Below, piece after piece: positions 15,741-24,626 of a stretch of 64,000 nt of DNA; position 1 is the first letter of the stretch; every line of letters starts with the position of its first letter. The notes beneath the pieces are model-generated. The model did not search any database, was not told where the DNA came from, and was given only the letters and a program-made list of their open reading frames with translations. The translations under genes and the position numbers were made by a program. Location: assembly GCF_008327685.1 (NCBI RefSeq), contig NZ_BDDE01000017.1, positions 372,001-436,000 of the forward strand. Reading direction: 5' to 3'. The stretch is from Actinomadura sp. K4S16. Lineage in GTDB: Bacteria; Actinomycetota; Actinomycetes; Streptosporangiales; Streptosporangiaceae.

Positions 15741-17378
15741 GTGACGGCACCGGTCATTCTCGTGGTCGACCACGATGCGGGTTCGCGACGCGTACTGCTC
15801 GCCGACCTGGAGCGGCGGCTGGGCGACGCGTTCACGGTGAAGAGCGCGGGCTCGCCCGAAGAGGCGTGCGGCGCGCTGAAGGAGATGGCGGAGTCCGACG
15901 AGCCGGTCGCGCTCCTGATGGTGGACGACGCCTGCTCCGACGTCCTGGTGCGGGCGCACGAGCTCTACCCCGGCGCCAAGCGCGTGCTGATGGTGGACCG
16001 CGACTACTCCTCGACCAGCCCGGCCGTCCAGGCGATCGCACTCGGCCTCGCCGACTACCACCTCGTGCGGCCCTGGACGAACGACGAGTCGATGCACCGC
16101 GCGGTGAGCGAGTTCCTGTCCTCGTGGACGGAGGAGCAGGAGCCGGCGTTCGAGCTCTTCCGCGTCGTCGCCGAGATGGACGACCCCCGCATGCTCCGGC
16201 TGCGCGACGTGATGGCGCGCTTCAACCTGCCGTTCGTGGTCCACCCGCCCGGCGAGGAGGCCGGGCGGCGGCTGCTGCGGGAGGCCGGCCTCGACGCGTC
16301 GCGGCTGCCCGTGGTGATCCGCTACGACGGCAGGGCGTTCGTGGACCCGCAGGTGCCCGACCTCGCGTGCGCGATGGGGGTCCAGGTCACGAACGACCTG
16401 GAGACCTGCGACGTCGCCATCGTCGGCGCCGGGTCGGCCGGCCTGACGGCGGCCGTGTACGCGGCGTCCGAGGGGCTCGACACCGTGCTGCTGGAACAGG
16501 CCTTCTCCGGCGGGCAGGCCGGGACCAGCCCCATGATCAGGAACTATCCGGGGTTCCCCCACGGCGTCTCCGGCGGCTACCTGATGGAGCGGACCTGCGA
16601 GCAGGCATGGCTGATGGGCGCGCACATCGCCTTCGCCCAGCGGGTGGTGGACCTCGAAGCCCGCGGCGACCGGCGGGTGGTCCGCATGGCGGACGGCTCC
16701 GAGGTCAGCGCCCGCGCGGTGCTGATCGCCACGGGCGTCGACTGGCGGCGGCTGGGCGTCCCCGGCCTGGAGGCCCTCGTCGGTTCGGGCGTGTTCTACG
16801 GCATGGCCGTGGGCGAGAGCCGCGCCATGCGGGGCCAGGACGTCTTCATCGTGGGCGCCGGGAACTCGGCGGGCCAGGGCGCCCTGCACCTGGCCAAGCA
16901 CGCCCGCACGGTCACGCTGGTCGTCCGGGGCGGCAGCCTGGCGAAGTCGGCGTCGACCTACCTGATACGCGCCATCGAGTCGACCCCGAACATCGTCGTC
17001 CGCACGCGGACCGAGGTGGTCGGCTGCGGCGGCGCCGAACGGCTGGAGTCCCTGACGCTCGCCGACCGGGAGGCGGGCACCACCGAGCGGGTCCCGGCCG
17101 CCGCGCTCTTCATCATGATCGGGGGCGAGCCGCACACGCGGTGGCTCCCGGACGGCATCGCCGGCGACGAGCAGGGCTACCTCCTGACGGGCCGCGAGAT
17201 CTACGACAGGGCCCCGGCGCGCTGGCCGCTCGGCCGGGACCCGATGCCGCTGGAGACGAGCATGCCCGGCGTGTTCGCGGCGGGCGACGTGCGGAAGGGC
17301 TCGATCAAGCGGGTCGCCTCCGCGGTGGGCGAGGGCGCCACGGCCGTCCGCTCGGTCCACGAATTCCTGGCGCTCTGA
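15741..17378 (+). CDS. Receiver-like domain fused to thioredoxin-reductase-type flavoprotein
   Basis: A 545-residue protein with a GTG start. Residues 1-115 have the response-regulator pattern (VILVVDHDAGSRRVLLADLE, LLMVDD, VLMVDRDY), but the usual C-terminal Lys is replaced in HLVRPW. A linker of about 100 residues follows, then a FAD/NAD(P)H module from about 216: DVAIVGAGSAGLTAAVYAAS, the second dinucleotide fold VFIVGAGNSAGQGALHLAKH and a C-terminal VFAAGDVRKGSIKR. At the place of the thioredoxin reductase CxxC there is only SGGQAG and no cysteine pair. It may be a signal-gated NAD(P)H oxidoreductase. No partner kinase is adjacent. Confidence 0.85.
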   Translation: MTAPVILVVDHDAGSRRVLLADLERRLGDAFTVKSAGSPEEACGALKEMAESDEPVALLMVDDACSDVLVRAHELYPGAKRVLMVDRDYSSTSPAVQAIALGLADYHLVRPWTNDESMHRAVSEFLSSWTEEQEPAFELFRVVAEMDDPRMLRLRDVMARFNLPFVVHPPGEEAGRRLLREAGLDASRLPVVIRYDGRAFVDPQVPDLACAMGVQVTNDLETCDVAIVGAGSAGLTAAVYAASEGLDTVLLEQAFSGGQAGTSPMIRNYPGFPHGVSGGYLMERTCEQAWLMGAHIAFAQRVVDLEARGDRRVVRMADGSEVSARAVLIATGVDWRRLGVPGLEALVGSGVFYGMAVGESRAMRGQDVFIVGAGNSAGQGALHLAKHARTVTLVVRGGSLAKSASTYLIRAIESTPNIVVRTRTEVVGCGGAERLESLTLADREAGTTERVPAAALFIMIGGEPHTRWLPDGIAGDEQGYLLTGREIYDRAPARWPLGRDPMPLETSMPGVFAAGDVRKGSIKRVASAVGEGATAVRSVHEFLAL

Positions 17379-17521
17379 ACCGCCCACGCCGAGTGGACGT
17401 CTCGGAGGTGGGCGTAGCTCTACCGCGATGTGGGAGGCACGCCCACGGACAGGTCGCGGAATTCCCGGAAAAGTGTTCACGCAGATGCCGATTCGCGCTC
17501 GCAACTGAGAAAGGCAGTCTC

Positions 17522-18196
17522 GTGGACACAGTTCTCGCCCGGCGCTTCACCGGAGGGTCGTGCCTGGCCGCCGCCGTCCTCCTCGTCGTCGAGGTTCCGC
17601 TGTACTTCGTCTACTCGGGGCCGCCGCCGGACTCCAATGTCCTCAGCCGGCTCCTGCTGGGAATCCTGGCCCTCGGATTCATGCTCGTGTTCGTGGCGAG
17701 CTTCCGCGAGTTCGTCAAGAGCGTCGACGCTCGGTACGAATGGGTCGGGAATTTCGCTTTCGCGGCCGGGCTCGCGTACGTTCTCGTCACCCTGGTCTCC
17801 AGCGGGCTGGAGGCCGGCGCCGTCATCGCCGCGGACCGTCCGATCGACCCGACCATCGACGTCAGCGGGACGTACATCCTCTACGGGTCCATCGGGCGCA
17901 TGCTGCTGGTGTTCTTCCTGACCGCCCTGGGATTCGCGATCAGGAGGACCGGCGCGCTGCCGCGCTGGACCGGCACGTCCGCCTACGTACTGGGCGGCGT
18001 CAACTTCGTCTTCATCCCGTCGCTCTTCTTCGGGAACAAGCCGGCCTTCTTCTACGCCGCCAACGGCTGGGGCACGACCGCCTCGATGGGCGCCATCCTC
18101 AGCTACTGGCTCCTCATGATGGGCATCGTCACGCTCAGGGGTGAGCGAGGAACCACCGGTCGCCTGGCTCAGGGGGCACCCGGAGTCCGGAGCTGA
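17522..18196 (+). CDS. DUF4386-like integral membrane protein
   Basis: A 224-residue protein with about six membrane helices, starting at the GTG at 17522 after GAAAGGCAG. Helix 1 is LAAAVLLVVEVPLYFVY; later helices include LLLGILALGFMLVFVASF and IGRMLLVFFLTALGFAIRR, and the pattern of a second-helix FREFV and a VSGTYILYG segment resembles DUF4386 proteins. Function unknown. The frame is open far upstream through the flavoprotein gene in a different phase, but that stretch is a GC-rich shadow. Confidence 0.7.
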   Translation: MDTVLARRFTGGSCLAAAVLLVVEVPLYFVYSGPPPDSNVLSRLLLGILALGFMLVFVASFREFVKSVDARYEWVGNFAFAAGLAYVLVTLVSSGLEAGAVIAADRPIDPTIDVSGTYILYGSIGRMLLVFFLTALGFAIRRTGALPRWTGTSAYVLGGVNFVFIPSLFFGNKPAFFYAANGWGTTASMGAILSYWLLMMGIVTLRGERGTTGRLAQGAPGVRS

Positions 18197-18343
18197 CTTC
18201 CGAGAGACGAATTCCCCGTGTGATGGCCGCCGAAGGCAAGCGCCTCGGCGGCCATCAGGCCGGTCGCGGCCTCGAATCCGCCGTTCTCGCCATAGCCGGA
18301 GGGCACCGCGCCTTCTTAGGGTGGCGGTCGAGGAGGTGGGCCG

Positions 18344-18922
18344 GTGCTGACACCCGAGGAGGTCCGGGGTCTTTCGAGGGACGAGCGGACCGCGCTGCTG
18401 CGGGCCCTCATCTCGGTCGAGGACGCGGATCCGCTTGAGGAGCCCCGGTACCGGCGGCGGCGCTGGGCCGTGCTGGCGGGGCTGGTGGCCTGCTGCGTCT
18501 GGCTCGTCCCCTGGACCGTCGTGCTGGGGTTCACGCTGCCGCAGCACTTCACCGCGGGGCAGTGGGCCGTCGCCTGGATAGGGTTCGACGTCGGGTTGAC
18601 CCTCGCGATCGGGGCCACCGCCTTCGCCATCTGGAAACGGCTCCAGATCGCCATCTTCGGGCAGCTCGTCAGCGGGACGCTGCTGCTGTGCGACGCCTGG
18701 TTCGACGTCTGGCTCTCGTGGGGGTCGGGAGAGTTCGTCGTCAGCGTGCTGACCGCCCTGCTCGGCGAGCTGCCGTTGGCCGTGCTGTTCTTCGTCGGGG
18801 CCCGGCAGCTCGTGCTGATGACCGTCCACGCCCTGTGGGTGCGGGAGGGCCGGGTCGGACCGGAGCCGCGGCTGCGGCAAGTGCGGCTCTTCGCGGTCGG
18901 CGACCGCGGCGGGAGCCGCTGA
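18344..18922 (+). CDS. Hypothetical membrane protein
   Basis: A 192-residue protein with a GTG start preceded by a strong GAGGAGG site. The N-terminal 40 residues are soluble and acidic (TPEEVRGLSRDERTALLRAL), followed by four or five helices (VLAGLVACCVWLVPWTVVLG, WAVAWIGFDVGLTLAIG, LPLAVLFFVGARQLVLM). The arrangement of a short regulator-like N terminus before helices recalls actinobacterial DUF-only proteins; I recognise no named family. Monocistronic as far as can be seen. Confidence 0.68.
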   Translation: MLTPEEVRGLSRDERTALLRALISVEDADPLEEPRYRRRRWAVLAGLVACCVWLVPWTVVLGFTLPQHFTAGQWAVAWIGFDVGLTLAIGATAFAIWKRLQIAIFGQLVSGTLLLCDAWFDVWLSWGSGEFVVSVLTALLGELPLAVLFFVGARQLVLMTVHALWVREGRVGPEPRLRQVRLFAVGDRGGSR

Positions 18923-19019
18923 TCGCGGCGGCCAAGGGGGGCCGGCAGATTCATCCGCCGGTATTGGACGGCCGTCCCGCGTTCATCTGGCGGCCGTTTC
19001 TCCTCGCTAGTCATGGTGC

Positions 19020-19808
19020 GTGCGCGCCATTCTCGTGCTTCTCGCTCTCGCGCTCGCGCTCGTCGGATGTGCGACCGCCAAAGCCTCGATCCACCGCCAG
19101 GACGTCATCGTCGTCGGGGTCAAGTCCGACCAGCCCGGGCTGGGGCTGAGGAAAGACGGAGTGTTCCAAGGGTTCGAGGTCGATGTGGGCCGCTACATCG
19201 CCCGCCGCCTCGGGGCGTCCCGCGTGACGTTCCGCGAGGTCAGGTCCGACGATCGGGAGCGGCTTCTGGACCAGCACGCCGTCGACCTGGTGCTCGCCTC
19301 CTACTCGATCACACCGGACCGGTCCAGGCTGGTCGACTTCGGCGGGCCCTACTACGTCGCTCATCAGGACGTCATGGTGCGGCGGAGCGAAACCCGCGTC
19401 CGGAGCGTGCGCGATCTGGCCGGACGAAGGATGTGCCAGGCCAGCGGGTCGGTGTCGACCGAGCGGGTGGTGGTCGGTCTGAGCATCGCCGCGAGGCTCG
19501 TCCCGGGATCGTCCTACAGCGACTGCGTGGCGAAGCTCAGGTCCGGGGCCGTGGACGCCATCTCCACGGGCGACCTGGTCCTCGCCGGGTTCGCGGCCCC
19601 GGACCTGAGAATCGTCAACGCGCCTTTCACCGACGAGCGCTACGGGGTCGGGATGCGCAAGGGCGACGCGGACGGATGCGAGGCGGTGAACCGGGCCATC
19701 ACGACGATGTACCAGGACGGAACGGCAGGCCGCCTGCTCGACAAGTGGTTCGGGAAGAGCGGGCTCACGCTCGTCCGCGAGGTCCCCGAGTTCGAGGGCT
19801 GCTCGTAA
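19020..19808 (+). CDS. Family 3 solute-binding lipoprotein, orphan
   Basis: A 262-residue extracellular amino-acid-type binding protein. The lipobox LVGC puts the lipidated cysteine at 17. Typical family signatures are present: GVKSDQPGLGL, FEVDVGRYIARRLG, LVLASYSITPDR and VDFGGPYYVAHQDVMV. GTG start. There is no permease or ATPase gene next to it, so it either serves a transporter encoded elsewhere or acts as a sensor, as in the GlnX/kinase-associated binding proteins. Ligand unknown; an amino acid is most likely. Confidence 0.82.
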   Translation: MRAILVLLALALALVGCATAKASIHRQDVIVVGVKSDQPGLGLRKDGVFQGFEVDVGRYIARRLGASRVTFREVRSDDRERLLDQHAVDLVLASYSITPDRSRLVDFGGPYYVAHQDVMVRRSETRVRSVRDLAGRRMCQASGSVSTERVVVGLSIAARLVPGSSYSDCVAKLRSGAVDAISTGDLVLAGFAAPDLRIVNAPFTDERYGVGMRKGDADGCEAVNRAITTMYQDGTAGRLLDKWFGKSGLTLVREVPEFEGCS

Positions 19809-19836
19809 TGTCGGCGGCTCTGGCTATGGTCGGAGC

Positions 19837-20478
19837 GTGGCTGAGGACAGGGATGCTTGGGACGAGCTCCTGGCAGCGGGCTTCCTGCACGCCCTGCGGG
19901 AGGCCCACAGGGAGGCGACGCTCGCCGTCTTCGGCGGGCTGAGCCGGGCGGCGGGGTTCACGGAGCGGACGTACGGGGTCGGCGCGTTCGACGTGCTCGC
20001 CTCGCAGATCGACCGGGTCTTCGAGGGCGAGCCGCAGGTCGTCCGCGACGATCTGAACGGTTCGCCCGGCTGGCGGTACGGGGCGTACCGCGTCCTGCTC
20101 AAGCGGCACGAGTTCGGGAACGTCAGGGCCATCCGGTGGGACCGCGACAGCCCCACCAAGCAGGCCGTCGCGCGGCAGTCCTTCATCGAGGACCCGCAGC
20201 TCGCCCTCCCGCTCGGCATCGAGGCGCGCGACACGCCCGGCGTCGTGACGCTGGTGCTCGCGCACAGCGCCACCGAGGCGCCGCTGGAGATGGAGCTCTT
20301 CCTGGGCCGCCCCAGGTGGAACGCGGACGGCGGCACCGCCTGGCACTGGGTCAAACCCCTGGACGACACCATCGGGCCCGATCCACGTCGTAAGCTCGTC
20401 GAGCGGACGATGCCGCTGTGGGACGACCGCGAGGACGACGTCCCCATGCGGCTCCGCGGGGAGACGAAGACGGCCTAG
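19837..20478 (+). CDS. Hypothetical partner of the XRE-ImmA/IrrE gene
   Basis: A 213-residue soluble protein, GTG start behind GGAG. It is rich in Trp, Arg and Asp and has segments such as FTERTYGVGAFDVLASQIDR and WRYGAYRVLLKRHEFG; no known domain is recognised. Its stop lies 16 bases before an XRE/ImmA-IrrE regulator-protease, and this order suggests a two-gene module in which the protease cleaves or the regulator represses this protein. Toxin-antitoxin or stress-response roles are possible but unproven. Confidence 0.7.
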   Translation: MAEDRDAWDELLAAGFLHALREAHREATLAVFGGLSRAAGFTERTYGVGAFDVLASQIDRVFEGEPQVVRDDLNGSPGWRYGAYRVLLKRHEFGNVRAIRWDRDSPTKQAVARQSFIEDPQLALPLGIEARDTPGVVTLVLAHSATEAPLEMELFLGRPRWNADGGTAWHWVKPLDDTIGPDPRRKLVERTMPLWDDREDDVPMRLRGETKTA

Positions 20479-20494
20479 CAGAAGGTGGCGCGGG

Positions 20495-21532
20495 GTGCTG
20501 TTCGACTGCGAGCGGCTGACGCTCGCCCGGCGGCTCAGAGGCCTGCGCAAGAACCAGCTCGCGCAGGCCGTCGGGACGACGCCGAAGGCGATCGGGCAGT
20601 ACGAGGCGGGCGTGCAGCGGCCCGAGGAGCCGACGGTGCGGCGGTTGGCGATCGCGCTGGGCGTGCCCGTCGAGTTCTTCCAGAGCGGCCGCAGCCCGGT
20701 CTCCATGGACGGGGCCCATTTCCGCTCGCTCCGGTCGACGACGCAGATCGAGCGCGACCAGGCGCTCGCCTACGGGCGGATCGCCACCGACGTCGTCGCC
20801 GTCCTCGAAAGGCTCGTCGACCTCCCCGAGGTCGACCTTCCCGAGTACCCGGTCTCCCCGGAGGAGATCGCCGGCCCCGGCCCCGCCGAGGCGGCCAGGC
20901 TCACCAGGAAGGCGCTGGTCGAACGCGCCGGGCCGGTACCGCACGTCGTCCGGCTGCTGGAGTCCCACGGCGTGCTCGTCCTCGTGCTGCCGCGGGCGGC
21001 CGAGCGGGTGGACGCGTTCAGCGTCGGCGTCCACCCGAGGCCGATGGTGTTCTTCAACCCGGCCAAGGGCGACTACTGGCGCAACCGCTTCGACGCGGCC
21101 CACGAGCTGGGGCACCTGGTGATGCACGCCGACGCCGAACCCGGAGAGAAGATCGTCGAGGACCAGGCGCACCGGTTCGCGGCGGAGTTCCTCATGCCGG
21201 AGGCCGACATCGCCGGCGAGCTGCCCGCGGGCCCCGACTGGGAGCGGCTGGCCGAGCTCAAGGCGTCCTGGGGCGTCAGCATGGCGGCGCTGCTCTACCG
21301 GGCCCGCACCCTCGGGATCATGACGGAGACCGTGTACCGGACCGCGATGAGCACGCTGAGCTCGCGCGGCTGGCGGCGGCAGGAGCCGGGCCCGGCGCGG
21401 CCCCTGGAGCAGCCGACGATGCTCACCCGCGCGCTGGAGGTCGTGGAGGAGGCCGGCACCGACCGCGACCGGGTCGCCGGCGAGGCGCGGGTCACGCGCG
21501 CCGACCTCGACCTGCTCGTCCCGCGGCGGTGA
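20495..21532 (+). CDS. XRE regulator fused to ImmA/IrrE metallopeptidase
   Basis: A 345-residue protein. Residues 8-60 are an XRE helix-turn-helix (LRKNQLAQAVGTTPKAIGQY). Residues 150-240 are an ImmA/IrrE zinc peptidase with HELGH at 203-207 and the third ligand probably Glu222 in the EDQAHRFAAEFLMP segment. A C-terminal 60 residues extend the domain. Such fusions control stress genes or phage/ICE repressors by cleaving a DNA-binding partner or by self-regulation. GTG start after GAAGGTGG. It follows a hypothetical gene in the same unit. Confidence 0.9.
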   Translation: MLFDCERLTLARRLRGLRKNQLAQAVGTTPKAIGQYEAGVQRPEEPTVRRLAIALGVPVEFFQSGRSPVSMDGAHFRSLRSTTQIERDQALAYGRIATDVVAVLERLVDLPEVDLPEYPVSPEEIAGPGPAEAARLTRKALVERAGPVPHVVRLLESHGVLVLVLPRAAERVDAFSVGVHPRPMVFFNPAKGDYWRNRFDAAHELGHLVMHADAEPGEKIVEDQAHRFAAEFLMPEADIAGELPAGPDWERLAELKASWGVSMAALLYRARTLGIMTETVYRTAMSTLSSRGWRRQEPGPARPLEQPTMLTRALEVVEEAGTDRDRVAGEARVTRADLDLLVPRR

Positions 21533-21699
21533 CCCGTTCTGGAACGCTCCCTCCCGCGCTTTCAACGCAATGGCGGGATTTGTAAAGCGGCTGCGACAGA
21601 TATGTATCCCTGTCCCGGGGTTCCCTGCGCGTCCACCATTGCCTGTGAGACCCTCCGAGAGTAATTGCCGGACCACCGTATGGAACGCTGGAGACCTGG

Positions 21700-22566
21700 G
21701 TGATCGACAATCGGCTGGCGAGTCCGACCGCGTTGCGCATGCAGCTCGGGGCGCGGTTAAGGCGGATGCGCGAGGAGAACGGGCTCAGCCGGGTCGAGGC
21801 CGGTGAGGTGATCCGCGGATCGGCGTCGAAGATAAGCCGGCTCGAACTCGGCCGGCACGGCTTCAAGATCCGGGACGTCCTCGACCTGCTCACCCTCTAC
21901 GGCGTCGAGGACGAGGACGAGCGGAACGGCTTCGTCCAGCTCGTCCGGGAGGCGAAGAGGCCGGGCTGGTGGCAGGGCTACGGCGACATCGTGCCGAGCT
22001 GGTTCGAGCAGTACCTCGGCCTGGAGCAGTCGGCGGCGACGATTCGCGCCTACGAGGTGCAATACATCCCGGGCCTTCTGCAAACGCGCGACTACGCGCG
22101 GGCCGTTATCGGCCTCGAACACCATGACGCGGGTTACGACGGCCTCGAACGGCGCCTCGACCTCCGGATGCGGCGGCAGCAGATCCTGCACCGGAGGAAC
22201 GGCGCGACCACGCTGTGGGCCGTGATCGACGAGGCGGCGCTGCGCCGGCCGATCGGGGGGCCGAAGACGATGCGCGGCCAGGTCGAGCACCTCATCGAGA
22301 TGTCGGAGGAGATGCCCAACGTGAAGGTGCAGGTCCTGCCGTTCTCGGCGGGCGGGCACCTGGCGCTGGGCGGGCCGATCACGATCGTCCGGTTCGCCGA
22401 GCACGACCTCGACGACGTGGTCTACCTGGAGCACCTGACCGGCGCCCGCTACCCCGAGGGCCAGGAGGCGGTCCGCTACCGGGAGATCATGGACCTGCTG
22501 GGCATCCGCGCGGCCCGTCCCGCCCGCACCACGACCTTCCTGAAGGACCTGCTCGGCGACCTCTGA
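21700..22566 (+). CDS. XRE-family regulator with DUF5753 C-terminal domain
   Basis: A 288-residue protein, GTG start. The helix-turn-helix occupies residues 14-68 (LGARLRRMREENGLSR then EAGEVIRGSASKISRLELG). The rest is the DUF5753 type found almost only in filamentous actinomycetes: PGWWQGYGDIVPSWFEQYLG, ATTIRAYEVQYIPGLLQT-like segment and VKVQVLPFSAGGHLALGGP. These proteins usually sit next to a DUF397 partner (WhiJ/BldB-like modules); none is adjacent here, so it may be orphaned. Confidence 0.9.
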   Translation: MIDNRLASPTALRMQLGARLRRMREENGLSRVEAGEVIRGSASKISRLELGRHGFKIRDVLDLLTLYGVEDEDERNGFVQLVREAKRPGWWQGYGDIVPSWFEQYLGLEQSAATIRAYEVQYIPGLLQTRDYARAVIGLEHHDAGYDGLERRLDLRMRRQQILHRRNGATTLWAVIDEAALRRPIGGPKTMRGQVEHLIEMSEEMPNVKVQVLPFSAGGHLALGGPITIVRFAEHDLDDVVYLEHLTGARYPEGQEAVRYREIMDLLGIRAARPARTTTFLKDLLGDL

Positions 22567-22670
22567 TCCCCCGCCGGGAGGAGCGCATCCCCCGCCGGCG
22601 GGAATCGCGCCCGCACCCGCGCTCACTAGCGTCCACCGTGGCATAGCGGACGATCAAGCGGGCGGCGGGA

Positions 22671-24605
22671 ATGAACGGTTCGGCGACGGTCGTCGCCTTC
22701 CTCATCGGAACGGCGATCAACACCTGGGTCATGGCGTACGGGGCGAGGAGCCTGCTGAACGCCCGGTTCCCCCTGTTCCGGACGCTCGTGGCGGGCGCGA
22801 CCGGGCAGGCGGTCGCGAGCCCGATCATCAGCGCGCTGATCGGCGACCTGCGCGGGGACCGGCACCCGGGGCCGCTGCTGTGGCTCATCTGCCTCGGCTT
22901 CGCGTGCGCGCTCCTCGTCTCGATGACGATCCTGGTGCTGTGGGAGGCGTTCGTCCCGACCGGGACGGTGCCGTCGCCGCTGCACTGGCTCGGCGGCGCG
23001 CGGTCGCGGATCGCGCGCACCCGCCGGTACCGCCGGATCTCGTTCATCTTCCTGCGCCACGGCCTCGGCCCCTACCTGCGCGGGCGCTCCCGCCCGAGCA
23101 CCTCGGCGGCGCGCTCGTTCACCCGCGCCCTCGAGGAGGGCGGCGTCGTGTTCGTCAAGCTCGGCCAGGTGCTGTCGACGCGGCGGGACGTGCTCCCGCC
23201 GGAGTTCGTCGAGGAGCTGGGCCGGTTGCAGGACAGCGCCTCCCCCGTCCCGTGGCCGGAGATCGAGCGCGTGGTCCGCGAGGAGCTCGGCGACCCGCGG
23301 GACGTCTTCGCCTCCTTCGACCGGGTCCCGCTCGCCGCCGCGTCCATCGCGCAGGTGCACCGGGCCACGCTCCGGTCCGGCGAGGAGGTGGTCGTCAAGA
23401 TCCAGCGGCCCGGCGTCCGCGCGGTGGTCGAGCGCGACCTCGACATCACCCTCCGCCTCGCCCGGACGCTCCACGAGCGCGCCGGGTGGGCCAGGTCGTT
23501 CGGCGTCGTGGACCTCGCCGCCGGGTTCGCGACCGCGCTGCGCGAGGAGCTCGACTTCCGCGTCGAGGCGCGCAACATGGCCTCGGTGGCGGCGACCGCC
23601 CGCGGCGGCGACGTCGTGATCCCCCGCCCCCACGACGACCTGTGCACGAGCCGCGTCCTCGTCATGGAGCGCCTGGACGGCGTCGCGCTGAGCAAGGCGG
23701 GCCCGCGCATCGACTCCCGCGGCCTGGACCGGACCGGACTCGCGCGCACCCTCCTCGACACGGTGCTGCGCCAGATCGTCCTGGACGGGGTGTTCCACGC
23801 CGACCCGCACCCCGGCAACATCCTGCTGCTCGACGACGGCCGCCTCGGCCTGATCGACTTCGGGTCCGTCGGGCGGCTGGACACCGAGCTGCGCGGCTGC
23901 CTCCAGCGCATGCTCCTCGCCATGAACCGCGGCGACGCGGTGGCGGTGACCGACGCGTTCCTCGAGGTCGTGGCCCGCCCGGACGAGCTGGACGAGCAGG
24001 GCCTCGCCCGCGCGCTCGGCGCCTTCATGGCCCGCCATCTCGGCCCCGGGACGACCCCCGACATGGCCATGTTCACCGACCTGTTCCGGCTGGTCGCGCG
24101 GTTCGACCTCGCCGTCCCGGCGGAGATCGCCGCCGTGTTCCGCGCGCTGGCGACACTGGAGGGCGGGCTGACCGGGCTCGCGCCCGGCTTCGGGATCGTC
24201 ACCGAGGCGCACGCGTTCGGCGAGTCCTACCTGCGGGAACGCCTCCGGCCCGGTTCCCTGCGCGAGGCCGCGAACGACGAGCTGCTCAGCCTGCTGCCGA
24301 TGCTGCGCCGCCTCCCCCGCCGCCTGGACCGCATCGCCGCCGCCGCGGAGGCGGGCCGCCTGAGCGTGAACGTCCGCCTGTTCGCCGACGAGTCGGACCG
24401 CCGCACGGTCGCGGGCCTGCTCCAGCAGGTCCTGCTCACCATCCTCGCGTCGACGGCCGGGGTGATGGCGGTGATGCTGCTCGGCCTGAAGGACGGCCCC
24501 GCGATGACCCGGGACGTGACCCTCTTCCAGTTCTTCGGCTACTGCGGCCTGGTGATCTGCTCGGTCCTCTCCCTCCGCGTCCTGACGGTCGTCTTCCGCC
24601 GCTGA
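22671..24605 (+). CDS. ABC1/UbiB/AarF-family kinase-like protein, membrane-anchored
   Basis: A 644-residue protein. The first 95 residues hold three membrane helices, then the ABC1 domain begins: FVKLGQVLSTRRDVLPPEF (the KxGQ motif), AAASIAQVHRATL (the Ala-rich loop that replaces the kinase P-loop), VVVKIQRPG (the Lys), VLVMERLDGVAL, GVFHADPHPGNILL (catalytic loop) and LIDFGSVGRL (metal-binding DFG). Two helices close the C terminus. UbiB-type ATPases aid quinone or other isoprenoid lipid handling at the membrane. No menaquinone genes are adjacent. Confidence 0.92.
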   Translation: MNGSATVVAFLIGTAINTWVMAYGARSLLNARFPLFRTLVAGATGQAVASPIISALIGDLRGDRHPGPLLWLICLGFACALLVSMTILVLWEAFVPTGTVPSPLHWLGGARSRIARTRRYRRISFIFLRHGLGPYLRGRSRPSTSAARSFTRALEEGGVVFVKLGQVLSTRRDVLPPEFVEELGRLQDSASPVPWPEIERVVREELGDPRDVFASFDRVPLAAASIAQVHRATLRSGEEVVVKIQRPGVRAVVERDLDITLRLARTLHERAGWARSFGVVDLAAGFATALREELDFRVEARNMASVAATARGGDVVIPRPHDDLCTSRVLVMERLDGVALSKAGPRIDSRGLDRTGLARTLLDTVLRQIVLDGVFHADPHPGNILLLDDGRLGLIDFGSVGRLDTELRGCLQRMLLAMNRGDAVAVTDAFLEVVARPDELDEQGLARALGAFMARHLGPGTTPDMAMFTDLFRLVARFDLAVPAEIAAVFRALATLEGGLTGLAPGFGIVTEAHAFGESYLRERLRPGSLREAANDELLSLLPMLRRLPRRLDRIAAAAEAGRLSVNVRLFADESDRRTVAGLLQQVLLTILASTAGVMAVMLLGLKDGPAMTRDVTLFQFFGYCGLVICSVLSLRVLTVVFRR

Positions 24606-24626
24606 CCTCTGCGAGGATGAGCGGCG

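Noticed and set aside
17408..17446. Hairpin gtgggcgt/acgcccac after the receiver-flavoprotein gene
   Set aside because: Arms of 8 bp with a 23-base loop are weak support for a terminator, so I do not list it as one.
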